Origin: Burkholderiaceae bacterium
Lineage (GTDB): Bacteria > Pseudomonadota > Gammaproteobacteria > Burkholderiales > Burkholderiaceae
Reading direction: 5' to 3'
Length of the DNA stretch: 64,000 nt
Assembly: GCA_947472645.1 (NCBI GenBank)
Contig: CANJBQ010000006.1
Coordinates: 48,116 to 112,115, forward strand
Shown piece by piece: positions 25,790-34,361 of this stretch. The translations under genes and the position numbers were made by a program. Each line of letters starts with the position of its first letter. Position 1 is the stretch's first letter. The notes beneath the pieces were generated by a model. That model had not been told where the DNA came from and made no database searches. It was given only the letters and a program-made list of their open reading frames with translations.

Positions 25790-26767
25790 TTATTCAACGA
25801 GGTATTCTTCACGCCAAAAACCTAAAGCTTGTTGGGCACAGCGATCAGAAAAACTAAAAATAACGGCCATGTCTGAGCTAAGGAATCGATAGGGCTCCCA
25901 GGATGGTACAACCATAACGTCGTGAGTAGCTAAATGGTAGGTCTGACTACCTACCTCCAAAATACAAGATCCTTGAGCCACGTTCATTACAGTATGCTCT
26001 GTCGATCGGTATGTTTTTCCCATAAAGCCCTTTGGTAACATCTGCATAAAAGCAGCAATTGTTGTTAAGGGATCTTTACCGGTTTTAGGATTGATGTAAC
26101 GTAACTTAAAGCCATGCACAGGATCCATTTGAGAAGTCGGCATTTGCGATAAGCAATCGAGTGAACTCTCCCAAGGATATATTAAGCTAGCGCAATGTTG
26201 ATCTAAGCGTTGACTCGTATGAGTAACGGGATAAATATCCTGTGGATAATTCTCACGAAAATGCGCTCCAAATAAACTCGTAAAGGGTGTATCTAAGCCG
26301 TCCATCCATACTACGGCTTGGCTGCCTTCATTACCATGATCATGCCAAGTGAAATTTGGTGTAACAACAAAGTCTCCTGGTCGCATCATCATCTTGACAC
26401 CGTCAACACTCGTATACGCCCCCTCTCCTTCCACCAGAAATCGTAAGGCATTTGGACTATGTCGATGCGAAGGTGCAATCTCACCAGGCATGATAATTTG
26501 CTGACCCGCATATAAGGATTGAGAGATGAAAGAAGATCCCTTCAAAGATGGATTTTCCATGACCAGGACGCGTCGATCTGCATCCTTTTTACTGATCAGT
26601 GCCACAGACTTTTCTAATAAAGGTCTCACTGCTTGATAAGCCCAATGCGCAGGCACGCAATGCGACCCTGGTAACAATTTCATTTGGCGCTCCCACAAGG
26701 GTAATAAATTTAAAGGGTCAATGGCCTCTTTAAATTGTTGTAACTCTGAACTATTACTTGGAGTCAT
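25790..26767 (-). CDS. Gentisate 1,2-dioxygenase-like bicupin
   Basis: This 325-residue double cupin has the iron ligands of gentisate/salicylate dioxygenases in the first cupin: H101 and H103 in SHRHSPNALRF and His in TWHDHGNEG (residues 142 and 144). A second, degenerate cupin lies at about 215-315. Enzymes of this family cleave gentisate, salicylate or 1-hydroxy-2-naphthoate with O2. The immediately downstream fumarylacetoacetate-hydrolase-family gene strongly suggests a gentisate-type ring-cleavage route. No clear maleylpyruvate isomerase is present. Confidence 0.85.
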   Translation of the reverse strand: MTPSNSSELQQFKEAIDPLNLLPLWERQMKLLPGSHCVPAHWAYQAVRPLLEKSVALISKKDADRRVLVMENPSLKGSSFISQSLYAGQQIIMPGEIAPSHRHSPNALRFLVEGEGAYTSVDGVKMMMRPGDFVVTPNFTWHDHGNEGSQAVVWMDGLDTPFTSLFGAHFRENYPQDIYPVTHTSQRLDQHCASLIYPWESSLDCLSQMPTSQMDPVHGFKLRYINPKTGKDPLTTIAAFMQMLPKGFMGKTYRSTEHTVMNVAQGSCILEVGSQTYHLATHDVMVVPSWEPYRFLSSDMAVIFSFSDRCAQQALGFWREEYLVE

Positions 26768-26782
26768 ACCCTTACTCTTTTT

Positions 26783-27652
26783 TCATTCAACTATTGATGG
26801 TTTAAAGATAGACGCTTTACCACCGCGACTTTGCTCTACTGCAACTGTCATTGAACCAATTCTCTCAAATTCAATTTTGACTTGATCACCACCTCGAATG
26901 GGCCCAACCCCAGCGGGAGTTCCTGCAGCAATAATGTCGCCAGGCTCTAAGGTCATAATATGTGAAGCAATCTCAATCATCCCAGGGATATCCACAATTA
27001 AATCGCGTGTATTTGCATCTTGGCGTAACTCGCCGTTGACCCATAAGCGACCTTGTAGTTGAGTAGGGTCTCCTAATTCATCAGCCGTCATAATCCATGG
27101 GCCCACAGGACAAAAAGTATCATAAGCTTTACGAGCGACGCGCTCTTCCTTACCCCGCACCACAATATCCATCAGACAAGAATAGCCAAAGACATACTCT
27201 TTCCAATTTTCACGCGGAATATCACGGCCTCGTTTACCAATAATGATGGCTAACTCACACTCATGGTCAATTCTGCGATCTGGTAAATCTGGCAAAACAA
27301 TTGGGTCACTGGCACCACTCAATGATGAAGTTGGTTTGAGAAAAAAACCTAAATTATTTGCTTTTACTTCACGCCCCATCTCCGCTGCATGATCGTGATA
27401 ATTAATGGGATAAGCAATCACCTTCGAACTCGCGGGAATAGGTGTCAGCAGCTTCACATTGGCGAGAGGTATTCGTGGGCGATTCAGAGCTTTTTCCAAA
27501 ATAGGTCTGTAGTGGTCAAATTGAGCAATCAGGCGATTCATGGCAACGATAGGCCAAGCCTGTAATTCATGCTCAACAAGATCATTAACATCAATGATCT
27601 CATCACCAATCACAATGCCAATATGTCCTTCATTAAATCTAGCTAATCTCAT
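26783..27652 (-). CDS. Fumarylacetoacetate-hydrolase-family protein, probable fumarylpyruvate/acylpyruvate hydrolase
   Basis: This 289-residue protein has the FAH C-terminal domain: the metal-binding HECELAIIIGKRG (two acidic ligands) and GYSCLMDIVVRGKEE (Asp ligand), and the family ending GTPAGVGPIRGGD. AAGGA before the ATG supports the start. It is first in the minus-strand unit FAH - dioxygenase-like cupin - Bug receptor 4 - ThDP enzyme. In the gentisate route it would split fumarylpyruvate or maleylpyruvate into pyruvate and a C4 diacid. Exact substrate not shown. Confidence 0.88.
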   Translation of the reverse strand: MRLARFNEGHIGIVIGDEIIDVNDLVEHELQAWPIVAMNRLIAQFDHYRPILEKALNRPRIPLANVKLLTPIPASSKVIAYPINYHDHAAEMGREVKANNLGFFLKPTSSLSGASDPIVLPDLPDRRIDHECELAIIIGKRGRDIPRENWKEYVFGYSCLMDIVVRGKEERVARKAYDTFCPVGPWIMTADELGDPTQLQGRLWVNGELRQDANTRDLIVDIPGMIEIASHIMTLEPGDIIAAGTPAGVGPIRGGDQVKIEFERIGSMTVAVEQSRGGKASIFKPSIVE

Positions 27653-27696
27653 GTTGATCCTTGAAATTGATTCAAACTATTTATGCATCTTTAAAC

Positions 27697-27719
27697 TTAT
27701 ACTAAGATTATAGGTATAA
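27697..27719. promoter_or_regulatory. TTATAC-N11-GTATAA inverted repeat between the ring-cleavage unit and Bug receptor 5
   Basis: TTATAC (27697-27702) and GTATAA (27714-27719) are perfect 6-base arms around 11 bases, centred 56 bases before the minus-strand start at 27652 and about 76 before Bug receptor 5. The arms also resemble sigma-70 -10 elements, so this could be overlapping divergent promoters rather than a repressor site. Confidence 0.35.
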
Positions 27720-27763
27720 AGAATTTATCTCAATGAATAAATAATAATCGGAGACGTCATATC

Positions 27764-27787
27764 ATGAAAAAATCATTTAAAAGATGA
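27764..27787 (+). other. Possible 7-codon coupling ORF before Bug receptor 5
   Basis: ATG at 27764 opens MKKSFKR with TGA at 27785-27787, overlapping the Bug receptor ATG (27784-27786) as ATGA. CGGAGAC at 27750-27756 is a good ribosome-binding site for this short frame, while the receptor's own start has only AAAAG before it. Alternatively it is the remnant of the original signal-peptide start after a frameshift. Confidence 0.35.
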
Positions 27788-28764
27788 TTCATCACTTTTT
27801 CTTCAAACTCTTCCTAACGATTTTAGGCGCTTGCTCTATATCGACTGCAGTTTGTCAACCCATTGCAAATACCTATCCAAATAAATCAATCACAATCATA
27901 GTGCCTTACTCAACAGGGAGTACCGCTGATTTATTAGCCAGAAATATAGGAAATAAACTTTCTCTCAAATGGAATGTCTCAGTCATTATTGATAATCGCC
28001 CTGGAGCAGCAGGCGTCATTGGGACCGATGCTGTAGCAAAAGCTAAAGGAGATGGTTATGTCCTGTTATTTACAGCAACCTCTCACGCCTCTGTCCCAGC
28101 CATTAAAGAAAAACTACCTTACGACCCCATCAATAGCTTTACTCCTATTTGTTTGCTATCTACAAGTGCCATGGGTTTTGTCATTTCGCCTACCTTACCT
28201 TTTCAAAATTTTCCAGATTTCCTGAGCTATGTGAAATCGCATCCCAACGCCTATAGTTATTCATCTCCAGGGAGCGGAACAACGCAACATTTAGTGATGG
28301 AACTACTAAAACAAAAAACAGGGATGGAAATACTTCATGTACCGTATAAAGGAATCTCTGGGGCTATTACAGATGTTCTTGGAGGCCATGTTCAAGCGAG
28401 TATCGTCTCTTTACAAGCCGCAAATGCCTATATTCAAAGTGGGCAACTCAAGATGCTAGCGATACTTAGTGACGAGCGTTCTAAAGTTTTTCCGACTGTA
28501 CCAACCCTAAAACAACAGGGTATTAATGAAGTGATTGATACCTGGTATGGGGTTTTAGCTCCAGCAAAAATGCCCCCCGAAGTAGTCATGAAATTAAACG
28601 CCGAAATCAATAACATCCTTTTAAGCTCTGAAATACAAGAGCTCATGACAAAGCAAGGATTAATTAGTCAAGGTGGATCACCCGATAAAATGCTCTTACA
28701 ACTTCAAAATGAAATCCCGAAGTGGAAGTCGGTGGTTAAAAATGGCCATATCAATACGGAATAA
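27784..28764 (+). CDS. Bug/TctC-family periplasmic solute receptor 5
   Basis: This 326-residue receptor has the motifs TYPNKSITIIVPYSTGS, IDNRPGAAGVIG and GDGYVLLF. The signal sequence (MIHHFFFKLFLTILGAC) is unusual: LGAC could be a lipobox, which would tether the receptor to a membrane, but cleavage after STAVCQ is also possible. The usual PPGG of the first loop is replaced by STGS. It is followed eight bases later by a class II aldolase, the same pairing that occurs at 34362-36078. Its start overlaps the stop of a 7-codon frame that has the better ribosome-binding site. Confidence 0.9.
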   Translation: MIHHFFFKLFLTILGACSISTAVCQPIANTYPNKSITIIVPYSTGSTADLLARNIGNKLSLKWNVSVIIDNRPGAAGVIGTDAVAKAKGDGYVLLFTATSHASVPAIKEKLPYDPINSFTPICLLSTSAMGFVISPTLPFQNFPDFLSYVKSHPNAYSYSSPGSGTTQHLVMELLKQKTGMEILHVPYKGISGAITDVLGGHVQASIVSLQAANAYIQSGQLKMLAILSDERSKVFPTVPTLKQQGINEVIDTWYGVLAPAKMPPEVVMKLNAEINNILLSSEIQELMTKQGLISQGGSPDKMLLQLQNEIPKWKSVVKNGHINTE

Positions 28765-28772
28765 AGGAAGCT

Positions 28773-29489
28773 ATGAGTATTATTGAAGATCTAGTAATCG
28801 CCTCTAGAGTATGCGTAGAACATGGTGTGATTGATGCCTATGGACATGTTAGCGCTAGAAATCCTTCGAATCCCAATACCTACTTTATCTCCAGGGATCT
28901 AGCGCCAGAATTTATTACCGAAGCAGATATTCTGGAAATGGACATGGAAAGTCAACCCATTAACCCGAATAGCCCTAAAAGCTATAACGAACGGTTTATC
29001 CATAGTGAAATTTATAAGGCTAGACCAGATGTCCATGCAATTGTCCATAATCACTCACATTCAGTTGTGCCCTTCAGTTGTACAAGCTGTGAATTGCGTC
29101 CAATATTCCACATGTCTGCCTTTATCGGCTTGGGCGTCCCAAACTGGGACATTCGAGAAGCTCAAAAGGGCACCGATATGCTGGTCCGAAATAGCTTTCT
29201 TGGGAAATCTCTTGCCGATAAATTAGGCTCTCATCCTGCAGCTCTTATGCGTGGGCATGGATCCGTCGTTGTTGGAGAAAAAATTCAGGTTGCCGTTGGC
29301 AGAACCATTTATCTGGACCAAAATGCAAAAATGCAATACCAAGCTATGATGATGGCAGGCAACCCAATGGAAGTTGTTTATATGGATGATGATGAAGTTG
29401 CTGCCAATGTGAAATGGCAAGAGTATTACCGGTCGTGGGATTTGTGGAAACGTAAGTGGCAAAAAAAACTGACTCAGGAAAAACCCTAA
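28773..29489 (+). CDS. Class II aldolase/adducin-family protein 1
   Basis: This 238-residue protein has the family's zinc-binding histidines: IVHNHSHSVVPFS (H-x-H, about residues 88-94) and MRGHGSVVVG. AAAGGA before the ATG supports the start. Members include fuculose-phosphate and ribulose-phosphate aldolases/epimerases, and also aromatic decarboxylases such as 3,4-dihydroxyphthalate 2-decarboxylase. No sugar-phosphate genes are nearby, whereas a Bug receptor precedes it directly. I therefore favour an aromatic or hydroxy-acid lyase/decarboxylase. It resembles the second class II aldolase at 35359-36078 in length and motifs. Confidence 0.88.
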   Translation: MSIIEDLVIASRVCVEHGVIDAYGHVSARNPSNPNTYFISRDLAPEFITEADILEMDMESQPINPNSPKSYNERFIHSEIYKARPDVHAIVHNHSHSVVPFSCTSCELRPIFHMSAFIGLGVPNWDIREAQKGTDMLVRNSFLGKSLADKLGSHPAALMRGHGSVVVGEKIQVAVGRTIYLDQNAKMQYQAMMMAGNPMEVVYMDDDEVAANVKWQEYYRSWDLWKRKWQKKLTQEKP

Positions 29490-29518
29490 CTAGTCTCATG
29501 GAGCCATCAGGCTAAGCC

Positions 29519-29950
29519 TTAAGCTAAAACTTTACCATGCACACCGGCAGCTAATGTTTCAGCTTCCCAACGCTTCATGGGTACAACTTCACCAACCGGA
29601 CCACCAGGCGATCTAAATTTAACCGGTAAATGCCCTGGCTCGGTTAAGATCTCACCACCATTATCTTTGACACTTTTTATAAAAGCCTCTAAATCTTCAA
29701 CTTCCATACCAATATGATGGATACAAGGTGCAGGTCCTGCGAAGTTGGCTTCATCAGCATCATCAGACTCATAATGAATGAGGGTTAAATCCATGTACCC
29801 ATCGGTCATATGGCACGAAATATGGTCACCATGTTTGCCTTTACGTAACACCGTATTAACGTGTTTATAGGCAAACACCGTCTCGTAAAACTGCTTGCTT
29901 TCTTCAATACTAATGACTCGCATAGCAATATGTTTGATCAAATTAGCCAT
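29519..29950 (-). CDS. Glyoxalase/VOC-family metalloprotein
   Basis: This protein has 143 residues from the ATG at 29950, which has GGGAGA before it; a start nine codons upstream lacks a ribosome-binding site. The single vicinal-oxygen-chelate domain has the usual ligand sequence: His in LIKHIAMRV, Glu in LTLIHYES, His in CIHHIGMEV and a C-terminal Glu in VGEVVPMKR. Such proteins act as glyoxalase I, epimerases or extradiol dioxygenases. The size fits a lactoylglutathione-lyase-like enzyme or methylmalonyl-CoA-epimerase-like fold. It is convergent with the class II aldolase and has no obvious operon partner. Confidence 0.85.
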   Translation of the reverse strand: MANLIKHIAMRVISIEESKQFYETVFAYKHVNTVLRKGKHGDHISCHMTDGYMDLTLIHYESDDADEANFAGPAPCIHHIGMEVEDLEAFIKSVKDNGGEILTEPGHLPVKFRSPGGPVGEVVPMKRWEAETLAAGVHGKVLA

Positions 29951-30056
29951 AAAATTCTCCCTATAGCGATAAGACAAGATTCAAATGAAACTGTTAATAT
30001 GTATTTTAATGATTTTATATATTTATAATCAAACTAATTAACCCAAGGAGATGTCA

Positions 30057-30509
30057 ATGAAATTCAACAAATTTACGGCTTTAGTTGTAGCTGTTGCATC
30101 AACAGTCATCACAGGTGTAGCTCTAGCGCAATTTGCCAAACCAGAGGCTGCTATTAAATATCGTCAAAGTGCTTTGACGATAATGGGCACTCATTTCGCA
30201 CGTATTGGAGCGGTTGCCAAAGGTGAAGTTCCATACAACAAAGATGAAGTGATGAAAAATGCTGCTATCGTCAATGCGATGGCAAGCCTTCCATGGCAAG
30301 GCTTTGGCCCTGGCACTGAGGGTGGAGGTGCTCTTCCAGTCATTTGGAGCGAGGGCGATAAATTTAAATCTAGCCAAGAAAAACTGATTGCTGCTGCAGC
30401 CGGCCTCAATAGTGCGGCTCAGTCGGGTGATCTAGAAGCGATTAAAAAAGCTACTGCGGCAACCGGCGCAACATGTAAAGGTTGTCACGATGATTTTAAA
30501 AAGAAGTAA
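30057..30509 (+). CDS. Cytochrome c' (c556-type), periplasmic
   Basis: The ATG at 30057 is chosen because AAGGAG (30045-30050) abuts an upstream in-frame ATG at 30051 but lies six bases from this one, giving 150 residues. A signal peptide ends VALAQ. The mature four-helix protein carries the C-terminal haem motif CKGCH (C140, C143, H144) typical of cytochrome c'. These periplasmic proteins bind NO or CO, or act in stress responses. It converges with a cytochrome b561 gene, with one base between the stops; this pair commonly occurs together and may share a redox role. Confidence 0.93.
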   Translation: MKFNKFTALVVAVASTVITGVALAQFAKPEAAIKYRQSALTIMGTHFARIGAVAKGEVPYNKDEVMKNAAIVNAMASLPWQGFGPGTEGGGALPVIWSEGDKFKSSQEKLIAAAAGLNSAAQSGDLEAIKKATAATGATCKGCHDDFKKK

Positions 30510-30510
30510 T

Positions 30511-31176
30511 CTATTTCAATACATAGTATCTAAATAGTCCCGCTAAAACGATAATAATCACCACTGCCAGTCCGCGAATCTTGATATCATCTTTTGATGT
30601 CACTGCTTCAAGGGCTGGTATTTTATTATTCACTTCAACTTCCTTATCTCCATGAACCATTGGTCCTAAGAGATTTTCTTTCTTGACCCGTTGGTAATAC
30701 AGAATGGCTCCTAAATGTAAGGCTACAATTCCGTACACGAGCCAATGGTTGGTTTCATGAATCCAATTCATGAGCTTTACGATATCTTCAGAAACGTATT
30801 TAGCTAACGGGCCCTGAAAAGAAACATCATCATCAGTAAATAGTCCAGCGCATGCTTGAACAAGTATGATGAGCAACATGCCGATGACTGAAAGAGCGCC
30901 TAATGGGTTGTGGCCTAAATGCTTTACTTGATGATCCTTTAAAAACTGCTTGAGTTCATTGAATGATGGTATAAAAGAGCTAAAACGTGCATTGTAAGGC
31001 CCAACAAATCCCCAAATAATTCTAAAAACAACGAGCACAAGTGCGGTATAGCCACAATAACTGTGCCACACAATTTCCTCTATTAAATCAGTAATGATGG
31101 CGCCCAATACGGCAAACGCAAACAACCAATGAAATAATCGCGTTGGTAAATCCCAAATACGTATTTTTTTTAACAT
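30511..31176 (-). CDS. Cytochrome b561, membrane di-haem electron carrier
   Basis: This 221-residue protein has four hydrophobic helices in the main domain and one more at the C-terminus. The haem-ligand histidines are in TRLFHWLFAF (helix 1), VWHSYCGY (helix 2) and ETNHWLVYGIVALHLG (helix 4). It starts MLKKIRIWDLPTR, which fits the bacterial b561/Ni-hydrogenase b-type family. AAGGAAT before the ATG supports the start. It probably passes electrons between the quinone pool and periplasmic cytochrome c'. The 205 bases upstream (31177-31381), which must hold its promoter, contain no gene. Confidence 0.9.
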   Translation of the reverse strand: MLKKIRIWDLPTRLFHWLFAFAVLGAIITDLIEEIVWHSYCGYTALVLVVFRIIWGFVGPYNARFSSFIPSFNELKQFLKDHQVKHLGHNPLGALSVIGMLLIILVQACAGLFTDDDVSFQGPLAKYVSEDIVKLMNWIHETNHWLVYGIVALHLGAILYYQRVKKENLLGPMVHGDKEVEVNNKIPALEAVTSKDDIKIRGLAVVIIIVLAGLFRYYVLK

Positions 31177-31354
31177 GTTTTCATTCCTTGATCGAATAAA
31201 TGATTCATAAAGCCTTTATTTCCATACATGCGATACCTTATATTTTCTATCATCAAAATCCATTCAAACTTTCGACCCTATTACTCAACAGCTTGATTAA
31301 TGAACACTCTCCAACATTTACCAATATTTACCATCGCCCTATATTTAATTAAAT

Positions 31355-31381
31355 AAAAGATAAGTTAAGATTCTATCTTTT
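31355..31381. terminator. Weak hairpin after Bug receptor 6 (possible terminator, minus strand)
   Basis: AAAAGATA (31355-31362) and TATCTTTT (31374-31381) form an 8-base AT-rich stem with an 11-base loop, beginning immediately after the minus-strand Bug receptor 6 stop. Read on the minus strand it is followed by TTTATTTAATT. The stem is weak, so the call is tentative. Confidence 0.35.
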
Positions 31382-32353
31382 TCATTGCAATTGAAGTTTG
31401 GCATCTTTAATGAGCTTTTCTAATCGGGCTGTTTCATCGACTAAATGTTTTTGTGCAGCGACCGGGCCAAGCACATTAAATTCAATGCCCATCGGGGTTA
31501 AAGATTCTTGCGTACTTGGCATATTTGCCAAGTTCTCTAATTCGGTATTAATGCGTTTAATCACTTCAGGCGGCGTGTTAGAGAGCCCAAAAAGTCCAAT
31601 CACATGCACATACTCATATCCTGGAATCTTTTGACCTATCGCTGGTATTGTTGGGGCTAATTTTGAAGGCTGTAAAGACGCCACACCTATAATCTTGACT
31701 TGATTCGTTTTCACAAATCCGACTAAGGATGGAAGTGCTGCATACAGCGCTTGCACTTGTCCGCCAACTAATGCTGGGACCGATTGAGCAGTGCCTTTAT
31801 AGGGTGCGTGTGTAATATCTAAATTCAGCGCACTTTTCAGAGCTTCCATGGCCAAATGATGCGGCGTACCAATGCCTGAAGATCCATAATTAACCTGCCC
31901 TGGATGTGCGCGAACATAGGCTGCAAACTCCTCCACATTATTGGCAGGAATACTAGGTAATATCGCTAAAAAATTAGGCGCTCTGGCAACAAGCGCAATC
32001 GGCATAAAGTCTTTTTTAGGGTTATACGGAAGATTTGCATTAGTAATGGGGCTCATATTAAATGAGATCGTGTCTTGTACTAAAAAAGTATACCCGTCCG
32101 CAGGGGCGCTTTTAACAGTTTGGGCAGCAATTACCCCTCCGCCTCCAGGGCGGTTATCTACCACAATCGTTTGGCCTAAACGCTGACCCAGAGAAATCGA
32201 TAGCTGACGAGCCACAGTATCTGGCAACCCTCCAGGCGAATAAGGCACAATAAATTTAATGGTTTGGTTGGGATAGCTATTTTGTGCAAATGCTGACATA
32301 GCTATACCAGCCCACAAAAATATCAGGATACTCATCCTTGTATGGCTCTTCAT
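31382..32353 (-). CDS. Bug/TctC-family periplasmic solute receptor 6
   Basis: This 323-residue receptor has a signal peptide (ILIFLWAGIAMSAFAQ) and the motifs SYPNQTIKFIVPYSPGG, VDNRPGGGGVIA and APADGYTFL. AAAGGAGAC before the ATG is a strong ribosome-binding site. It is the last gene of a minus-strand run: class II aldolase, Bug 8, Bug 7, Pht5-like protein, Bug 6. Three receptors in one transcription unit is unusual and suggests several related ligands. Confidence 0.93.
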   Translation of the reverse strand: MKSHTRMSILIFLWAGIAMSAFAQNSYPNQTIKFIVPYSPGGLPDTVARQLSISLGQRLGQTIVVDNRPGGGGVIAAQTVKSAPADGYTFLVQDTISFNMSPITNANLPYNPKKDFMPIALVARAPNFLAILPSIPANNVEEFAAYVRAHPGQVNYGSSGIGTPHHLAMEALKSALNLDITHAPYKGTAQSVPALVGGQVQALYAALPSLVGFVKTNQVKIIGVASLQPSKLAPTIPAIGQKIPGYEYVHVIGLFGLSNTPPEVIKRINTELENLANMPSTQESLTPMGIEFNVLGPVAAQKHLVDETARLEKLIKDAKLQLQ

Positions 32354-32390
32354 CTTGTCTCCTTTGAGATAAAGTGACTACTGATCATCT

Positions 32391-33380
32391 TTAAACTTTA
32401 AAGCTCTCTTGAACTTCTTTTACAAATATATTTTCTGGTTTTAAACGTTGACTAGTGATCCCTTGCTCAAATGCATATTGAGTAAAAGCATCTAGAGTAC
32501 TTCGGTTCTTTTCAATACCATATGGCCAAAAATCTTCTCCCATGATACTTTGAGAAACTTGCGCATAGTCTGATACCCATGGTATTGGATAATAAGATGC
32601 GGTAATATCTGCGGCACGCTCTATACTTCTTTCTTTTGCTGCTTCAAAAGCATGCATTAAGTTTTGAGCAATCCATCGATTCTGCTCATAAGTCTCGCGC
32701 TTAATTGCAATGACATGCATGATAGGGAAAATCTGTGTTTTCTTCCAATATGCCAACTCTAATTCACGGTAGTTGGGCAAGAGTCGTTCAACCAATTCAG
32801 GCTTTTGTAAAAAGACATCAGGGGGTCTAGCACTAAGAACAGCATCCACCTGTCCGTCTAACAATAATTGCGAAAGCGAATTCTCTAGCATTGGAGTGTA
32901 ACGAACCCCTTTAGGTAACTGTAGTTTTACTTTTTCTTTACGACCCGCTGTATTAACCCCAGCTTGATACCAATCAATATTCGTTAAATCCACCCCGTAT
33001 TCGTGGGCTAACATTCCACGAGAATAAATAGCCGCTGTCTGCGCCCATTCAGGGATACCCACCTTTTTCCCCGCCAAGTCTTTTGGTGACTTAATGGTAG
33101 ACCCTTTGCGAATATAAATCGATGAATGTCGAAAAGCCCTTGAAGGGAAAACAGGAATTAATACTAACCAAGGATCCGCCTGCGAAACTAAAGAGATTGC
33201 TTTAGCAAATGACATCTCTGAAATATCCCATTCGTGATATTTCGTAAATCGAAAAAATGTCTCTTCAATTGATAAGTGTATAGGGGTGATATCAATGCCT
33301 TCAGCACGAATACGGCCGCTCGTAAAATCTCGAATATGATCGTAATCGCCTACAGCGATGGATAACTTTAAATTGGACAA
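32391..33380 (-). CDS. 4,5-dihydroxyphthalate-decarboxylase-like protein (periplasmic-binding fold)
   Basis: This 329-residue protein resembles the Pht5/4,5-dihydroxyphthalate decarboxylase family: LKLSIAVGDYDHIRDFTSG at the N-terminus, EETFFRF, the central DLAGKKVGIPEW and DAVLSARPPDVF. The fold is that of periplasmic binding proteins, but there is no signal peptide, which favours an intracellular enzyme. The start is TTG at 33380 with AGGGGA five bases before it. It lies between Bug receptors in the aldolase-led operon. A decarboxylation of a dihydroxylated aromatic acid is plausible; binding without catalysis cannot be excluded. Confidence 0.82.
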   Translation of the reverse strand: MSNLKLSIAVGDYDHIRDFTSGRIRAEGIDITPIHLSIEETFFRFTKYHEWDISEMSFAKAISLVSQADPWLVLIPVFPSRAFRHSSIYIRKGSTIKSPKDLAGKKVGIPEWAQTAAIYSRGMLAHEYGVDLTNIDWYQAGVNTAGRKEKVKLQLPKGVRYTPMLENSLSQLLLDGQVDAVLSARPPDVFLQKPELVERLLPNYRELELAYWKKTQIFPIMHVIAIKRETYEQNRWIAQNLMHAFEAAKERSIERAADITASYYPIPWVSDYAQVSQSIMGEDFWPYGIEKNRSTLDAFTQYAFEQGITSQRLKPENIFVKEVQESFKV

Positions 33381-33396
33381 GTATTTCCCCTTAAAT

Positions 33397-34359
33397 TTAA
33401 TCTAATTGCAAACGTAAGCCGCGAATCATTGCGCTGTATTTCAGCTGATCTTTTTTAATGAGTGCAGCAAATTCTTCAGGTGTTGTACCAAAGGGTTCTA
33501 TCCCTCCTGCTTTATTGAGTGATTCAATCATAGCTGGATCTTTTAACGCTTTAGTTACCTCAACCCTTAACTTTTGAATAATCGTATCTGGCGTATCTTT
33601 CGGGGCAAACAAACCAATCCAAATCGTATTATCAAATCCTGGATAAGTCTCAGCAATTGTTGGAACATCCGGTAAATCCTTAGAGCGCCGCGAACTTGAT
33701 ACCGCTATCGCCTTTAATTTACCGGAGCGAATTAATCCTGCATTCGATGTGCCTGAGAACATGGCGACACTATCACCGCCCATTGTTGCTGTTGTGGCTT
33801 CAACACCGCCCTTGTAGGGGATGTGTAATAGATCAATCCCAGCTCTAGCTTTGAGCATTTCCATCGTGAGATGGTGTTGACTACCATTGCCTCCTGAGGC
33901 ATAGGCTGGAGCGGGATTCATCTTTTTGACATATTCCACAAACTCTTTCAGATTATTAGCGGGAGCTTTTGGATTTGCTGCCAAAACAAATTGATTCGAT
34001 GCCAAGGTCGATACCGGCTTAAATTCTTTATTAGCATCCGGGTTCTTTGTATACAAATATGGATTGATCACAAATAAACTATCCATACCAACTAGCAAGG
34101 TATAACCATCTGCGGGCGCGTGCGAAACCACGTCAGCGGCTATGTTGCCATTTGATCCTACTTTATTTTCTACAAAAACTGAGAGGTTTAATTGTTTTGT
34201 TAGCGTATTAGCCAAAGCTCTGGCTACCAAATCCGGAGCTCCGCCAGGAGGAATTGGCGAAATTAGGCGAATCGACTTCTCCGGATAATTCTGGGCAATA
34301 CTAGGCAAACTAATACCACAAGTACAAATCCATATAGCAATATGAATCAGGTACTTCAT
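33397..34359 (-). CDS. Bug/TctC-family periplasmic solute receptor 7
   Basis: This 320-residue receptor has a signal peptide (YLIHIAIWICTCGISLPSIAQ) and the motifs NYPEKSIRLISPIPPGG, VENKVGSNGNIA and APADGYTLL. Its ATG lies two bases after the Bug receptor 8 stop, so the two receptors are almost certainly co-translated. Sequence differences in the ligand loops suggest they bind different compounds. Confidence 0.92.
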   Translation of the reverse strand: MKYLIHIAIWICTCGISLPSIAQNYPEKSIRLISPIPPGGAPDLVARALANTLTKQLNLSVFVENKVGSNGNIAADVVSHAPADGYTLLVGMDSLFVINPYLYTKNPDANKEFKPVSTLASNQFVLAANPKAPANNLKEFVEYVKKMNPAPAYASGGNGSQHHLTMEMLKARAGIDLLHIPYKGGVEATTATMGGDSVAMFSGTSNAGLIRSGKLKAIAVSSSRRSKDLPDVPTIAETYPGFDNTIWIGLFAPKDTPDTIIQKLRVEVTKALKDPAMIESLNKAGGIEPFGTTPEEFAALIKKDQLKYSAMIRGLRLQLD

Positions 34360-34361
34360 CT

